Source: Bacteroidota bacterium (lineage in GTDB: Bacteria; Bacteroidota; Ignavibacteria; UBA10030; UBA8401). From it: DNA of 64,000 bases. Of the stretch, positions 9,043 through 18,360 are shown in pieces (positions within the stretch are counted from its first letter, which is position 1; every line of letters starts with the position of its first letter). The stretch covers positions 186,001 to 250,000 of the forward strand of contig JBBAAO010000003.1 in NCBI GenBank assembly GCA_041658205.1, given 5' to 3'. Below the pieces are notes generated by a model. It was not told the origin of the DNA. It saw only the letters and a program-made list of their open reading frames with translations, and did no database searches. Made by a program: the position numbers and the translations under genes.

Positions 9043-9767
9043 GACATGGTTCCCTTCATGCCAAGATTCTTTCGGAAGAGCTGTTCGAGATGCCCCGGAC
9101 CAATATTCTTCATTGGAGAATCGTCAACAACAGTTCCGTCGCTGATAAAGATAATACGATCGCAGATCGATTCGACTTCGGTTAAATGATGTGAGCTGAA
9201 CAAAACGGTAATTCCGGTTTTCTTTTTCTCTGCAAGGAAGTCTCTTAAAACAAAAACGGAAGGAGGATCAAGCGCCGCAGTTGGTTCATCAAGAAACACT
9301 AGTTTCGGGGAACCAAGAAATGCCAACACTAATTCCAATTTTTGTCTCATTCCTTTGGAGAGTGATGCAAGCGGACGTTTGTATGCATCAAAAAGTTCAA
9401 ATGTTTTCAACAATTGTTCGATGTGTTCTTCGGGACGTTCAATGCCAATTAACCGGGCGTGAAGCAGCAGGAATGATTTGACCGTGACATTCTTTGCGCG
9501 GAATTGCGTATCTGCCTGATATCCAATCTGCGACCGAGCATGAAGAGATTCCGGATGTTCATTAAACAACGTCACTTCACCGGAATCAGACGGAAGGAAT
9601 CCAAGTAGCAATCTCATCAGCGTTGATTTCCCGGCACCATTTGGTCCGATCAACCCGACCATCTCTCCTTCGTTGATCGAAAACGAGACATTATGTAACG
9701 CTTCAACCGGCGGTTTAAATAATTGTTTATACGTTTTCGAAAGATTGATCGCTGCAATAGCAGACAT
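9039..9767 (-). CDS. ABC transporter ATP-binding protein
   Basis: A 242-residue nucleotide-binding subunit. Walker A is GPNGAGKST, the signature motif is degenerate as LSKGMRQKLELVLAFL, Walker B is LVFLDEPTAALDP and the switch histidine is in SSHHLTEVE. It resembles the CcmA/NosF-type drug or lipid exporter ATPases. It is the first gene of a three-gene minus-strand operon (ATPase, permease, thioredoxin-like protein) and is divergent from the ATP-grasp gene at 9895. Confidence 0.93.
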   Translation of the reverse strand: MSAIAAINLSKTYKQLFKPPVEALHNVSFSINEGEMVGLIGPNGAGKSTLMRLLLGFLPSDSGEVTLFNEHPESLHARSQIGYQADTQFRAKNVTVKSFLLLHARLIGIERPEEHIEQLLKTFELFDAYKRPLASLSKGMRQKLELVLAFLGSPKLVFLDEPTAALDPPSVFVLRDFLAEKKKTGITVLFSSHHLTEVESICDRIIFISDGTVVDDSPMKNIGPGHLEQLFRKNLGMKGTMS

Positions 9768-9894
9768 TATTGTTCTTCCTCAAAATAATACTTCTGCCAA
9801 AGTATAAAAGAAAAGTTGAAATGACAATGGTTTTCATTTACATTACTTCAATAAAAAGCATATCTGATTTCATCTCTTATTGCCCTTTCTGAAA

Positions 9895-10791
9895 ATGAAG
9901 TCCTACGATATTACTCTTCTCACTGCCGAACGATACCTTCGTCCAACGAATCCCGATTGGTATGTGCAGCAAATTCTACAGGAAGATCAATTGGTAAGCG
10001 ATGCTTTGGAGCGAAAAGGATTACGCGTTCATAGACTTGATTGGTCAAACAAAGAGTTTGATTGGTCTTCAACGCAATTCGCTCTTATGCGTGCGGCATG
10101 GGATTACACGGAACGGTATAGCGAGTTTCTGAATTTTATTCGGAATGTTTCGGAAAAGAGTGTGTTGATCAACCCGCCGAAGACAATTCTTTGGAATATT
10201 GATAAGCATTACTTGCGCGACCTGGAAAAATTTGGGATCGCAATTCCTGAAACCATTTATATAGAGAAAAATGAATCGACATCCCTCCGTCATCTTCACC
10301 ATCAATATGGATTAAAAGATTCTATTCTCAAACCTGTCATGTCCGGCGGAGCGCGGCACACCTATCGTTTGAACAATCATAATCTTGATCAGCATGAAAC
10401 GATCTTTCAACAACTGATTTCGCAGGAAGCGATGATGCTTCAACCGTTTCTCGATTCCGTCATAACCTACGGAGAAATCACGCTTATCGTTATTGGAGGC
10501 ACATACACACACGCGGTGCTTAAAAAAGCAAAGCCCGGAGATTTTCGTGTGCAGGATGACTTTGGCGGAACTGTTCACCACTACACTCCAACAAAGGAGG
10601 AAATTAGTTTTGCGGAAAGAACAGTCTCTGTATGCGAACCTGTTCCCGTTTATGCAAGAGTTGATCTATTGAGAGATAACAATGGTAATTTGGCTGTTTC
10701 TGAATTGGAATTGATTGAACCAGAGCTCTGGTTCCGGTTTCATCCTCCGGCTGCTGAAATGCTCGCTATTGAGATAGCAAAAATGCAGTAA
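9895..10791 (+). CDS. ATP-grasp domain protein (RimK/glutathione-synthetase-like ligase)
   Basis: A predicted carboxylate-amine/thiol ligase of about 298 residues. The frame is open from a TTG at 9880, but the ATG at 9895 (MKSYDITLLTAERYL) is the better start. The N-terminal third is a pre-ATP-grasp domain; the ATP-grasp domain shows the nucleotide-binding lysine in ILKPVMSGGARHTYR and the metal-binding acidic block ARVDLLRDN...SELELIEPELWF. The family includes RimK, GshB-like proteins and DcsG of cycloserine synthesis. Substrates are unknown. It precedes an SDR dehydrogenase and an aldehyde dehydrogenase on the same strand, but the spacings (63 and 64 bases) do not prove an operon. Confidence 0.82.
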   Translation: MKSYDITLLTAERYLRPTNPDWYVQQILQEDQLVSDALERKGLRVHRLDWSNKEFDWSSTQFALMRAAWDYTERYSEFLNFIRNVSEKSVLINPPKTILWNIDKHYLRDLEKFGIAIPETIYIEKNESTSLRHLHHQYGLKDSILKPVMSGGARHTYRLNNHNLDQHETIFQQLISQEAMMLQPFLDSVITYGEITLIVIGGTYTHAVLKKAKPGDFRVQDDFGGTVHHYTPTKEEISFAERTVSVCEPVPVYARVDLLRDNNGNLAVSELELIEPELWFRFHPPAAEMLAIEIAKMQ

Positions 10792-10854
10792 CTCTTTTAC
10801 AGCTTTCTTCAATTCTTCCACCTATATTCTGCAAGAATTTTAGGAGGAGACGAA

Positions 10855-11667
10855 ATGAGTGAAATACGAAATTCATCTGTCCTCATTACCGGAGGCGCTT
10901 CGGGCATTGGTAAATTAATGGGAAAACATCTGCTGGATAAAGGATGCGGAACATTAGTGATTTGGGATATTAATCGACAACTGCTTGATGAAACGGTAAA
11001 AGAATTTTCTTCCCATCATCAAAATGTCAAAGGATATATCGTTGATGTTTCCATTATTGAGCAGATCTGTTCAACGGCAAAACAAGTGTTGAATGATTCA
11101 GGACCCATTGACATTCTCATCAACAATGCGGGAATTATCGTCGGAAAATATTTTCACGAACACACACATGAAGATATTGATAGAACAATGTCCATTAATG
11201 CCGATGCAATGATGCATGTAACACGTGAATTTCTTCCGGAGATGATCAAACAACATAAAGGACACATCGTCAGCATCGCCTCGGCTGGCGGAATGGTTGG
11301 TAATCCCAGAATGTCCATCTATGCAGCAAGCAAATGGGCCGTGATCGGATGGTCCGATTCATTACGATTGGAAATGGAAAGGCTCAGAACAAACGTCCAT
11401 GTCACTTGTGTTACTCCCTATTATATCAGCACCGGAATGTTTGACGGTGTAAAAACTTCCATCGTTGTTCCGATCAATAGACCGGAACCGACGGTTCGAA
11501 AAATCATCCGCAGTATAGAAAAGAATAGTTTGCATGTTCGTATGCCGTTGATTGTTTACACGTTGCAATTCTTCAAGGGTATTCTACCGACACGAGTGTT
11601 CGATCTGATTGTCGGTGAATTTTTAAAAATCTATCACACGATGGATGAATTCACTGGAAGAAAATAA
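10855..11667 (+). CDS. SDR family oxidoreductase
   Basis: A 270-residue short-chain dehydrogenase/reductase with a strong AGGAGGA ribosome-binding site 7 bases before the ATG. The nucleotide-binding motif is TGGASGIG, the structural motif is NNAG, and the catalytic residues are the Ser in SIASAGG and YAASK. The length and the C-terminal VRMPLIVYTLQFFKGILP stretch resemble membrane-associated retinol/hydroxysteroid-type (DHRS/SDR16C) members. Followed by a class-3 aldehyde dehydrogenase, it suggests stepwise oxidation or reduction of a long-chain alcohol/aldehyde; this pathway is an inference. Confidence 0.9.
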   Translation: MSEIRNSSVLITGGASGIGKLMGKHLLDKGCGTLVIWDINRQLLDETVKEFSSHHQNVKGYIVDVSIIEQICSTAKQVLNDSGPIDILINNAGIIVGKYFHEHTHEDIDRTMSINADAMMHVTREFLPEMIKQHKGHIVSIASAGGMVGNPRMSIYAASKWAVIGWSDSLRLEMERLRTNVHVTCVTPYYISTGMFDGVKTSIVVPINRPEPTVRKIIRSIEKNSLHVRMPLIVYTLQFFKGILPTRVFDLIVGEFLKIYHTMDEFTGRK

Positions 11668-11731
11668 ACCTGAAATGTAGAACGAGCGTTCCTGCTTGTC
11701 CGCTCGGATAAATTATTGGATTGGCATTGTT

Positions 11732-13108
11732 ATGAATGTAGCTAATATCGTTACCGCGCAACGTACACTTTTTCGATCCGGCATTACACGCAATGTCGAT
11801 TTCCGAATAATGCAGCTGCAGAAATTTGAACAGGCGTTGAAGGAGAACGAACAACAACTCTTCGATGCAATTTACGCCGACTTAAAAAAATCGCGGTACG
11901 ATACATTCACATCGGAACTCTCTCTTGTCTACCGCGAGATATCATTCATGCGGAAGAATATGAGAAAATGGAGCAGAAAAAAACGTGTGCGAACCAATCT
12001 TGTTAATTTTCCTGCCCGCAGTTACCTTCTTCCGGAGCCATTTGGAGTGACATATATTGCCGGTGCGTGGAATTATCCCTATCAATTAACACTCATCCCG
12101 CTTGTTGATTCTCTTGCAGCGGGAAATACAGCTGTTGTGAAACCGAGTGAAGTAGCACCGCAAACATCGGCAATCATGGCATCGATCATCAACAAGACGT
12201 TTACCCCAGAATATTGTTATGCCGCTGAAGGAGGAGCCGAAACAGCAAAAGAAATTCTTGAGCAAAAGTTTGATTACATCTTCTTCACCGGAGGGACGAA
12301 GATTGGAAAGATCGTTTATGAAGCAGCAGCAAAACACCTCACTCCGGTCACACTGGAGATGGGAGGAAAAAATCCTGCGTTCGTCCTGCCGGATTGCGAC
12401 ATTGTCACTTCAGCAAAACGAATTGTCTGGGGAAAATTATTGAATGCCGGCCAAACGTGCGTTGCCATTGATTACCTTTTGGTCCACTCCTCCATTGAAC
12501 AACAATTGCTAGCGGAGATGAAAAAAGTGTTGGAACGTCATTATCCGCAACATGCCGTTTCGGAAAATTATATGGCCATCGTTAATGAACGGCATGTCGA
12601 TCGAATTCAGCAATTGATTGATCCAAAAAAAGTATACTATGGCGGAACCGTTGACAAAAAAAATTTATTCATTGCACCTACCATCATGAATAACGTAACG
12701 TTCGACGATGAGATTATGAAGGAGGAGATTTTCGGGCCGGTGCTGCCTGTTGTTCGATACGACGATCTTAACGAAGCAATCAGCAGAGTAAAAGATTACC
12801 CAAAACCGTTATCCTTATATGTTTTCGGGTCAAACAATGGTGAGAAAGAAAAGTTATTCAACGAACTTTCGTTTGGCGGAGGATCCGGGAACGATGCCGT
12901 TATGTATTTTGCGAACGATCATCTGCCATTGGGAGGAGTCGGTTCCAGCGGCATCGGTGCGTATCATGGATTTGAAGGATTTAAGACGTTTTCCCATTAC
13001 AAAGCAATTATGGAAAAACCGACCTGGCTTGAATTTTGGTTTTTGAAAGTACCGCCGTATAGCGAATGGAAATTAAAGATATTGCGGTTCTTGATAGAGA
13101 AATTGTAA
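11732..13108 (+). CDS. Aldehyde dehydrogenase, class 3 (fatty-aldehyde type)
   Basis: NAD(P)-dependent aldehyde oxidation to carboxylate. With the ATG at 11732 the protein has 458 residues, typical for the class 3/fatty aldehyde dehydrogenase group; an upstream in-frame TTG (11696) would add 12 residues. Visible motifs are AGAWNYPYQLTL (substrate/NAD pocket), FTGGTKIG, the general-base Glu in LEMGGKNPAFV and the catalytic Cys in NAGQTCVA (about residue 243), plus EEIFGPVLPV. A hydrophobic/basic C-terminus (WKLKILRFLIEKL) could anchor it to the membrane, as in fatty aldehyde dehydrogenases. It sits 64 bases after the SDR gene. Confidence 0.95.
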   Translation: MNVANIVTAQRTLFRSGITRNVDFRIMQLQKFEQALKENEQQLFDAIYADLKKSRYDTFTSELSLVYREISFMRKNMRKWSRKKRVRTNLVNFPARSYLLPEPFGVTYIAGAWNYPYQLTLIPLVDSLAAGNTAVVKPSEVAPQTSAIMASIINKTFTPEYCYAAEGGAETAKEILEQKFDYIFFTGGTKIGKIVYEAAAKHLTPVTLEMGGKNPAFVLPDCDIVTSAKRIVWGKLLNAGQTCVAIDYLLVHSSIEQQLLAEMKKVLERHYPQHAVSENYMAIVNERHVDRIQQLIDPKKVYYGGTVDKKNLFIAPTIMNNVTFDDEIMKEEIFGPVLPVVRYDDLNEAISRVKDYPKPLSLYVFGSNNGEKEKLFNELSFGGGSGNDAVMYFANDHLPLGGVGSSGIGAYHGFEGFKTFSHYKAIMEKPTWLEFWFLKVPPYSEWKLKILRFLIEKL

Positions 13109-13143
13109 CTAACACAAATTGTTCTTCTGAACAGTGTACGGTG

Positions 13144-14052
13144 TCAATACATTTTGCGTTGTAAAAATATTTTTTGCACTATTTTTGAAACATTCTTTTC
13201 AACCATCGTTTCACCCACCCCTCCTATTTGAAGAAGCGGAATGTTGAATATTCCCTTCGTCACATCAATTTTATCGTTGAGATATAACGCACCCGCTATA
13301 GCCGAATATCCTTTGCCGGAAAATGTCCCCTGTATGTTTGTGGAAGTGACTGATTCTACCGAAGCAGTTGCTGAAGAGGCAAGAATAAATCCTGAATGTA
13401 AATAAGTAGAATCGTTAGGGTTATTATTCGGGAAGTAAGAAATATACGCCAGTTTACCCATACCGGGATAGACAAATGTTCCGGAATAGTTGGACGTATT
13501 GCTTTCAAATTCTATCATCGTCACATCAATATTGGTGGAAGAGTTCACTTTGTATGCAAATAGTGTAATGGATTGAAAATCCTGAATGGCAATGGCACCG
13601 GAACCTGATGCCGGTGGGTTGATGCCATATTGTGCAATTCCGTTGACAGAAAAATTTCCGCGATTCGATTCGAACGAAAGAATTCCTGCTGTATTGGTTG
13701 TATACGTAGACTTGACAGAAACCGTAACAGTGACCGTTTTAGACGGCGAGGAAGAATCTTTTACTTTTATAGAAGATATTCCTTCGACAAGTGCATTCAC
13801 TTGTAGCTGGCGGCCGGATATTTGAGCCGATACTGACGAGCCATTGATTATCTCCATAATAGAATATGGTTCAATCCCGCCGGTAATAACAGAGGAACCT
13901 CCGTTCCCTTTCAAGATGACAAGATTGGTTGAACTCGCAAATAAAAGATTATCGGAATTAATTCCAAACTCAACACTATTGTTTTCTTTGATACAGCCGT
14001 TCAATACAGCTGCTAATCCGAACAAACAGGTAAAAATTAGTATGTTTTTCAT
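13144..14052 (-). CDS. Putative lipoprotein with Ig-like fold, function unknown
   Basis: A 302-residue exported protein. The N-terminus is a lipoprotein signal with lipobox LNGC (Cys 20). The next part, SGGIEPYSI...QISGRQLQVNALVEGISSIKVKDSSSPSKTVTVTV, has the look of a bacterial Ig-like/BIg domain repeat. The remainder (residues about 115-280) is a Ser/Thr/Gly-rich beta protein reminiscent of 'DUF6252'-type lipoproteins in which FESNRGNFSVNGIAQY precedes SGSGAIAIQD. I do not recognise a function. It faces the aldehyde dehydrogenase gene tail to tail. Confidence 0.72.
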   Translation of the reverse strand: MKNILIFTCLFGLAAVLNGCIKENNSVEFGINSDNLLFASSTNLVILKGNGGSSVITGGIEPYSIMEIINGSSVSAQISGRQLQVNALVEGISSIKVKDSSSPSKTVTVTVSVKSTYTTNTAGILSFESNRGNFSVNGIAQYGINPPASGSGAIAIQDFQSITLFAYKVNSSTNIDVTMIEFESNTSNYSGTFVYPGMGKLAYISYFPNNNPNDSTYLHSGFILASSATASVESVTSTNIQGTFSGKGYSAIAGALYLNDKIDVTKGIFNIPLLQIGGVGETMVEKNVSKIVQKIFLQRKMY

Positions 14053-14214
14053 AGATTATAATAAACTACATTCATGAAGGGTTCTGTCTAAAGTATAAAA
14101 TTGCGGAAATACTATCAATGATGTTCTTATCGTACGACAAAAACCTTTTGCGAATGAAATACATTCCTCTTAGATTATTACCGAAGTAGGCGTCGGCAAT
14201 AATCAATAAACATT

Positions 14215-14589
14215 ATGATTACATTTTCATTCGATATCGAAACCAATATTCGGACCGCCACCTATAGCGGTTCCATTTCGGACGGTGAACTTATTGCTTC
14301 ATATCAGGCATTGCTTACCAGACCTGATTACAATCCTACCGCGAAGGATCTTGTCGATCTTCGATTAGTCGATCGGTTCAATGTATCATCTGAAGCTCTC
14401 CGTAATTTGATATCAATGTATAATCCAAAAGATCGTCTTGGACATCGCCCACGGCTGGCAATTATTTCGGCATCCGATTTTACGTATGGGATGTCCCGCA
14501 TCTATGAAATGCTTCGAGGAGATGAAGTTTCTGAAGAAATCCATATTTTTCGAAACTATGATGATGCCGTTCTCTGGCTGCAATCGTAA
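14215..14589 (+). CDS. Small STAS/SpoIIAA-like domain protein
   Basis: A 124-residue cytoplasmic protein without signal or membrane segment. The pattern FSFDIETNIRTATYSGSISDGELIASYQALL, a DLVDLRLVDRFNVSSEALR helix-turn region and a final FRNYDDAVLWLQS is the layout of SpoIIAA/STAS-like single-domain proteins, where the last helix carries 'A..WL'. Its role is unknown; it stands alone between the lipoprotein gene (divergent) and a repeat-containing spacer. Confidence 0.65.
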   Translation: MITFSFDIETNIRTATYSGSISDGELIASYQALLTRPDYNPTAKDLVDLRLVDRFNVSSEALRNLISMYNPKDRLGHRPRLAIISASDFTYGMSRIYEMLRGDEVSEEIHIFRNYDDAVLWLQS

Positions 14590-14632
14590 CAACCACTTCT
14601 GATAGTGTCTCACTTTAAATTGTGCTCATGGT

Positions 14633-14884
14633 GAGCGAGTCCCGAAGGGACGAGTCGAACCAGGAATCCTTTGGCGCAAAAAAAAACACGTCGCTTGCTC
14701 AGGATGGGTATACTCGTTAATGTTTAGTAACCAAACTAAGACACTACCCCACCTCTTTTTCCCATCGATATTTTTTCGCATATTGCATTCACCCCGCTTA
14801 TTTTGACAGAAGAAAGTTAGGAGCGGTTTTTCATTCACTAATTACTATCATGCTTCGACTCGTCCGCCAACGACGGACTCGCTC
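14633..14884. repeat. Inverted pair of dispersed GACTCGTCC-type hairpin repeats in a 349-base spacer
   Basis: The 14590-14938 spacer has no credible gene. At 14633-14659 lies GAGCGAGTCCCGAAGGGACG followed by AGTCGAA, and at 14854-14884 the same element occurs in the opposite orientation, TTCGACTCGTCC...GGACTCGCTC, with a different loop. Each unit is itself a hairpin. Between them is a stretch containing TTGCTCAGGATGG, which recurs in the repeats at 23.1 and 62.4 kb. This is dispersed intergenic repeat DNA of unknown role. Confidence 0.7.
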
Positions 14885-14938
14885 AGCAGGACTGGTTTTT
14901 TCTCGCTGCATAACAATTTCCAATAAAATTTGCATCCC

Positions 14939-16882
14939 ATGACAACTGATATACCGTTTTTCACCGGCATTACTACAACAGAAGATTTTTCAAACAAACT
15001 TGAATCGCATCTTGCTCATGCTCGATCTTCAATGGAAAAACTTTTATCCATTACCGGTACACGCACTGTTGAAAATTCGTTGACACTCTATGACGCGATT
15101 CTTACCAATCTTGACGCTGCGGGTTCACAGGCAAATTTGATGGAGAATGTTCACCCTGAAGAAATAATGCGAACAACTTCAGAACAGTTCAGTCAAAAAA
15201 TTTCTGCTTTCGGATCCGAACTCTCCCTTCATCGGGCGGTGTATGACGCGCTTGTGGCAATCGATATTTCCAGCGCGGACGATTCCACAAAATTTTTTCT
15301 CGAAAAAACTCTTCGCGATTTCCGTTTAGCCGGTGTAGACAAAGATGAAGCAACACGAAACAAGATCAAAGCTATTCGTGAAGAATTGGTTCTGATCAGC
15401 CAAGAATTTTCCCGTAATATCCGCGAAGACAAACGCAGTGTAAAAGTGACCGAAGTAAAAGAACTTGAAGGGCTTCCGCAAGATTACATCGACCGTCACA
15501 AACCGAATGAAAACGCCGAGATCATTCTCACGACAGATTATCCCGATGCTGTTCCGGTGTTGACATATGCTAAGAACGAAAGTTTGCGAAAACGAATGTA
15601 CATGGAATTTAACAATCGCGCATACCCGAAGAATATGGAAGTACTCGATCGATTGATTACGAAACGTCACGAACTTGCACAAGTATTAGGATTTGAAAAT
15701 TTCGCTGCTTGCGTTACGGCAGATAAGATGGTGAAAAACGAGAAAAACGCATCTGAATTTATAGAACATATCGCCTCTGTTTCGCTGCAAAAATCAATAG
15801 GAGACTACAAACAGCTTCTTGCGCGGAAACAACAAGATGTTCCGAATACCACTGAGATCAATCCGTGGGAAGCAGGCTATTATTCTGAGCTGTTGAAACG
15901 AACCGAATATAGTTTTGACGCACAAAAAGTCCGCCCTTACCTGCAATACAAAAAAGTGAAGCAAGGGATTTTAAATACAATGAGCAAATTGTTCGATGTC
16001 GAGTTTAAGGTAAACGGAACAATTCCCGTGTGGCATCATTCAGTAGAATGCTACGAAATGTTTGAAAACGATCTGCTTGTTGGTCGTTTGTATCTTGATA
16101 TGCATCCTCGAGAGAATAAATACAACCACGCAGCACAATTCGGAATCTGCAACGGTGTTGCGGGAAAACAGATTCCTGAAGCAGCACTCATCTGCAATTT
16201 TCCCGGTGGTATAGAGGGTGATCCGGGTTTGATGGAGCATAACGACGTGGAAACATTTTTCCACGAATTTGGCCATCTGCTTCATCATCTTTTTGCCGGA
16301 CGTCAACCATGGATGGGGCTTTCAGGAATTTCATGTGAGTGGGATTTTGTTGAAGTTCCTTCCCAGTTACTTGAAGAGTGGGCGTGGGACACTTCAATAT
16401 TGCAGACGTTTGCTCTGCATTATCAAACGGACGAACCGATCCCGGCATCGCTGGTTGAGCAAATGAAACGCGCTGATGAATTTGGAAAAGGATTGTTCAT
16501 CCGCCAGCAGATGTTCTATGCAAAACTTTCGCTTTCATGTTACGACAGAGTTCCAAGTGCTGTTAATACGGATCAATTGTCGAAAGAACTTCGCGAGCGA
16601 TATACACCGTACAAATATGTGGAAGGAACGCATTTTCAAACATCCTTTGGCCATCTTGATGGATATTCCGCCATCTATTATACCTACATGTGGTCACTGG
16701 TGATCGCAAAAGATTTTTTCAGTCTGTTTGACAAATCAAACATGATGAAATCTGATATTGCTAAAAAATACCGCGATCTTGTTCTCGCACGAGGCGGATC
16801 AAAACCGGCAGATTCAATGGTAAAAGAATTTCTTGGAAGAGATTTTAACTACGATGGATGGAAGAAGTGGTTGGAGAATTAA
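14939..16882 (+). CDS. M3A family oligopeptidase (Dcp/oligopeptidase A-like)
   Basis: Zinc metallopeptidase of 647 residues that cleaves short peptides. The zinc site is HEFGH (H442, E443, H446), followed by LLHHLFAG and the third ligand region GISCEWDFVEVPSQLLEEW, which is the thimet oligopeptidase/Dcp signature. The ATG at 14939 is preferred over an in-frame TTG at 14930. No signal peptide is evident, so it probably acts in the cytoplasm in peptide turnover. The spacer upstream is repeat DNA, so transcription must begin within about 50 bases of the start or read through the repeats. Confidence 0.95.
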   Translation: MTTDIPFFTGITTTEDFSNKLESHLAHARSSMEKLLSITGTRTVENSLTLYDAILTNLDAAGSQANLMENVHPEEIMRTTSEQFSQKISAFGSELSLHRAVYDALVAIDISSADDSTKFFLEKTLRDFRLAGVDKDEATRNKIKAIREELVLISQEFSRNIREDKRSVKVTEVKELEGLPQDYIDRHKPNENAEIILTTDYPDAVPVLTYAKNESLRKRMYMEFNNRAYPKNMEVLDRLITKRHELAQVLGFENFAACVTADKMVKNEKNASEFIEHIASVSLQKSIGDYKQLLARKQQDVPNTTEINPWEAGYYSELLKRTEYSFDAQKVRPYLQYKKVKQGILNTMSKLFDVEFKVNGTIPVWHHSVECYEMFENDLLVGRLYLDMHPRENKYNHAAQFGICNGVAGKQIPEAALICNFPGGIEGDPGLMEHNDVETFFHEFGHLLHHLFAGRQPWMGLSGISCEWDFVEVPSQLLEEWAWDTSILQTFALHYQTDEPIPASLVEQMKRADEFGKGLFIRQQMFYAKLSLSCYDRVPSAVNTDQLSKELRERYTPYKYVEGTHFQTSFGHLDGYSAIYYTYMWSLVIAKDFFSLFDKSNMMKSDIAKKYRDLVLARGGSKPADSMVKEFLGRDFNYDGWKKWLEN

Positions 16883-17092
16883 AGAGCAATTGATAGTGGA
16901 GAATGGGTAATTGATATTTTAATTTAAAAACCTGAAAAGTGTTACCCATATTTCCTTTCAATATCAGTTTCAATTTTTCACTACTTCTCTGTATTTTATT
17001 TTATTCTTTAACTCTCGAAGTATTGAACATCTGACTAACTTTTTGACTTCTATAAACTATATCCTAACACCTAAGACCTAATTACTGCCTTT

Positions 17093-18304
17093 ATGAACGA
17101 ACTTATTCTCGCCAGTATCTCCGGAATCGATAAACCTGGACTGACAAGTAAAATTACCAATCTTCTTTCCCGTTATGATATTCGAATTCTTGATATCGGA
17201 CAGGCGGTTATTCATAATCAACTTTCGCTTGGATTACTGCTCGACGTACCGTCAAAATCCGCATCCTATGAAATGATCAAAGAGGTGTTTTTAAAAGCAC
17301 AGCATCTTGGTCTTACGATCCGCTTTACGCCGATTACCGAAGAGGAATACGGCACCTGGGTGAATGAACAGGCAAAAAGCCGATATATCGTTACGCTTCT
17401 CGGCCGGACAATCACGGCCCAGCATATTGCAAAAGTTTCCGGCGTGATTGAACATCACCGTTTGAATATCGACATCATCGAACGGCTCTCAGGCCGCGCA
17501 TCATTAAATCAAAAAAGTGAAGAACAGCGAGCATGCGTGGAATTTCTTGTCAGCGGCGAATTGGAAGATTCGCTTGGACTGAGGGCTGCATTTATGAATA
17601 TCACTCATGAATTTGATATCGACATCGCGTTTCAGGCCGATTCGATGTACCGAAGGAATAGACGACTGGTGGTGTTCGACATGGATTCCACGCTCATTCA
17701 AATTGAAGTGATCGATGAACTTGCAAAAGCGCACGGCGTCGGCGAAGCTGTCGTCAACATCACCGAATCCGCAATGCGAGGCGAATTAGATTTCACTCAA
17801 AGTTTCACGAAACGATTATCGTTGTTGCAAGGATTGACGGAAGCAAAAGTAAAAACAATTGGCGACGCTCTCCCGTTAACCGACGGCGCTGAACGGTTAA
17901 TTTCCACACTAAAAAAATTAGGATATAAAACAGCAATCGTTTCGGGCGGATTTACCTATTTCGGAAATATTCTTAAACAACAACTCGGCATCGATTATGT
18001 CTTCGCGAATGAATTGGAGATGATCAACGGCTCAGTAACAGGAAACGTAAAAGGAACAATCGTCGACGGAAAGCGGAAAGCGGAAATCATCAAAGAGATT
18101 ACTGTGAAAGAACAGATATCGCTCGAACAAGTTATTGCTGTTGGCGACGGCGCAAACGATCTTCCCATGCTCAATCTGGCCGGCCTTGGAATTGCATTTA
18201 ACGCTAAACCGATCGTACGGCAAACTGCAAAACAAGCAATTTCTACTCTGGGATTGGACGGGATTTTGTACCTGATTGGAGTACGGGATAGAGATATAGA
18301 TTAA
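17093..18304 (+). CDS. serB: Phosphoserine phosphatase SerB with two ACT domains
   Basis: Last step of L-serine synthesis: phosphoserine to serine plus phosphate. The 403-residue protein has two N-terminal ACT domains (first starts LILASISGIDKPGLTSKIT; second starts YIVTLLGRTITAQHIAKVS) and a C-terminal HAD phosphatase with motif I VVFDMDSTLI (nucleophile Asp about 196), VSGGFTYF and the metal loop GDGANDLPML. This is the SerB2-like layout, in which ACT domains give feedback control by amino acids in mycobacteria. A D-2-hydroxyacid dehydrogenase lies 1.4 kb downstream. Confidence 0.95.
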   Translation: MNELILASISGIDKPGLTSKITNLLSRYDIRILDIGQAVIHNQLSLGLLLDVPSKSASYEMIKEVFLKAQHLGLTIRFTPITEEEYGTWVNEQAKSRYIVTLLGRTITAQHIAKVSGVIEHHRLNIDIIERLSGRASLNQKSEEQRACVEFLVSGELEDSLGLRAAFMNITHEFDIDIAFQADSMYRRNRRLVVFDMDSTLIQIEVIDELAKAHGVGEAVVNITESAMRGELDFTQSFTKRLSLLQGLTEAKVKTIGDALPLTDGAERLISTLKKLGYKTAIVSGGFTYFGNILKQQLGIDYVFANELEMINGSVTGNVKGTIVDGKRKAEIIKEITVKEQISLEQVIAVGDGANDLPMLNLAGLGIAFNAKPIVRQTAKQAISTLGLDGILYLIGVRDRDID

Positions 18305-18360
18305 AAGATCAATTCAATTGATTGTTGGTAACGTTTTACCTATTCGATAGGGTGTTTTTG

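Noticed and set aside
14590..14938. Possible small CDS on the minus strand (14626-14838)
   Set aside because: It is read through a hairpin repeat and poly-A tract and shows no protein-like features.
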